33,952 nucleotides of DNA from Clostridiales bacterium (GTDB lineage: Bacteria; Bacillota; Clostridia; Oscillospirales; Butyricicoccaceae). The stretch lies in assembly GCA_019421385.1 (NCBI GenBank), contig JAHZFK010000012.1, positions 39,233 to 73,184 of the forward strand, written 5' to 3'. The notes under the pieces were generated by a model. It worked only from the letters and a program-made list of their open reading frames with translations, was not told the DNA's origin and searched no databases. The first letter of the stretch is position 1. The number at the start of each line of letters is the position of its first letter. Positions 33,272 through 33,952 of this stretch are shown here, piece after piece. A program made the position numbers and the translations under genes.

Positions 33272-33730
33272 TTGGGCACACTCACGCAAGCAGAGATTCA
33301 AAATGTTTTGGATCAGGTAATGCAGGATATGACCAAGCGTGTTGGTGGTATTTGTCTGCATAAGCGGGATACTATGCTTTCCAGTGATATGTGTACAATC
33401 TATACTACATTTGAAGGAAGTTACCGTGGCGCTTTGATATTATGTGCAGACACCACGTTTTGGGCCCGTCTGGCACGTTATATCATGCAGGAAGATACCG
33501 TAGATCCAAATGATTTTGAGGACCTTGCGAAAGAATATTTTAATGTAGTCTGCGGGCAGATTGCTGCTGGACTATATCGTATTTCGCATAGTCCGTCCCG
33601 TTTCCGAATCCCGGTGTTTTATGTGGGACGTTATGTTCCTATAGAGGATGATGGAACGCAGAATATCATTAACTATACGAGCGACCAAAATGAAGGGGCA
33701 CAACTAATTCATCAATTGATCTCTGCATAA
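33272..33730 (+). CDS. cheX: CheX-type CheY-P phosphatase
   Basis: 152 residues. The family's phosphatase signature ExxNxxxG is visible as E88-Y-F-N91-V-V-C-G95, in a single copy as in CheX (CheC has two). CheX removes phosphate from CheY-P to end the signal. I set the start at TTG 33272 because AGGAGG lies seven bases upstream; an in-frame ATG at 33092 would add 60 residues without a ribosome-binding site. It is followed after 39 bases by a CheY gene, its expected substrate. Confidence 0.82.
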   Translation: MGTLTQAEIQNVLDQVMQDMTKRVGGICLHKRDTMLSSDMCTIYTTFEGSYRGALILCADTTFWARLARYIMQEDTVDPNDFEDLAKEYFNVVCGQIAAGLYRISHSPSRFRIPVFYVGRYVPIEDDGTQNIINYTSDQNEGAQLIHQLISA

Positions 33731-33769
33731 AAGAGTAATTGCAGATGATATATGAAAAGGAGTTATATT

Positions 33770-33952
33770 ATGTCAAAGAGAGTCATGGTAGTAGACGATT
33801 CGCGTATCGTTCACATGCAGCTGAAAAAGATTTTGGCGGATACGGATTATCAGGTCGTTGCATGCTGCCAAAGTGGGGAAGAGGCTCTGGAGAAATACGG
33901 TGAAGTTGAGCCGGATCTGGTGACACTGGATATTCTGATGCCGGGCATTGAT
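33770..33952 (+). CDS. cheY: CheY-type response regulator (3' end outside window)
   Basis: 61 codons visible of a stand-alone receiver: acidic D9/D10 (VMVVDDSR), phospho-acceptor D54 in LVTLDILMPG. AAAAGGAG lies seven bases before the ATG. Directly after a CheX-type phosphatase and near receptor genes, CheY is the most likely identity, though a receiver with a downstream output domain cannot be excluded. Confidence 0.85.
   Translation, partial: MSKRVMVVDDSRIVHMQLKKILADTDYQVVACCQSGEEALEKYGEVEPDLVTLDILMPGID

Noticed and set aside
1..33952. CRISPR arrays, transfer RNA or ribosomal RNA genes, insertion sequences or phage genes
   Set aside because: I saw no regularly spaced repeats, no tRNA-like cloverleaf or rRNA sequence, and no transposase, integrase or phage protein; genes are densely packed chromosomal motility genes.

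Overview
The window is a flagellar, chemotaxis and cyclic-di-GMP region of a Gram-positive anaerobe, most likely class Clostridia (Bacillota). The evidence is the Bacillus-type order flgM-flgN-flgK-flgL-DUF6470-fliW-csrA and fliD-fliS-fliT-like, a FliW/CsrA pair, a YlqH-type FlhB-like protein, an SLH-domain surface protein, and strong AGGAGG ribosome-binding sites with several GTG/TTG starts. Genus-level placement (an Oscillospirales-like gut bacterium) is only an impression from protein style.

Layout. 1-1864 (-): chemoreceptor, cut by the window edge. 2256-5980 (-): GAF/GGDEF/EAL protein followed by a PilZ protein. 6127-13361 (-): one probable operon, read from right to left, of a FliK/YlqG-like protein, an FlhB-like C-domain protein, a second PilZ protein and a 1622-residue SLH protein, closed by a strong terminator. 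13486-18045 (+): cheA-cheW-cheR-cheB. 18188-23728 (+): flgM, flgN, flgK, flgL, DUF6470, fliW, csrA, with a terminator. 23796-25520 (-): an orphan ParA-type ATPase and a long Pro/Ala-rich protein ending in a ComFB domain. 25681-33952 (+): fliD, fliS, a FliT-like chaperone, a C39-like peptidase, an FtsE-like ATPase without FtsX, a chemoreceptor, a bacteriohemerythrin, a CheX-type phosphatase and the start of a CheY.

How it fits together. CheA/W/R/B with the two receptors, CheX and CheY make a nearly complete chemotaxis pathway; CheC and CheD are not in the window. FlgM, FlgN, FlgK, FlgL, FliD, FliS and FliW/CsrA serve late flagellar assembly. Four genes are tied to cyclic-di-GMP: one turnover enzyme, two PilZ proteins and one ComFB-domain protein. 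Five similar sigma-28-type promoters (TTAT/TTAA, about 15 bases, then GTCGAWWW or TCCGATAA) precede the receptor, the GGDEF/EAL gene, cheA, flgM and fliD, so much of the window is probably one late-flagellar regulon.

The least explained parts are the ParA/ComFB pair, the peptidase/FtsE-like pair inside the fliD operon, a hemerythrin gene with no convincing start codon that overlaps the receptor gene in the +1 frame, and the structured leader before cheX.
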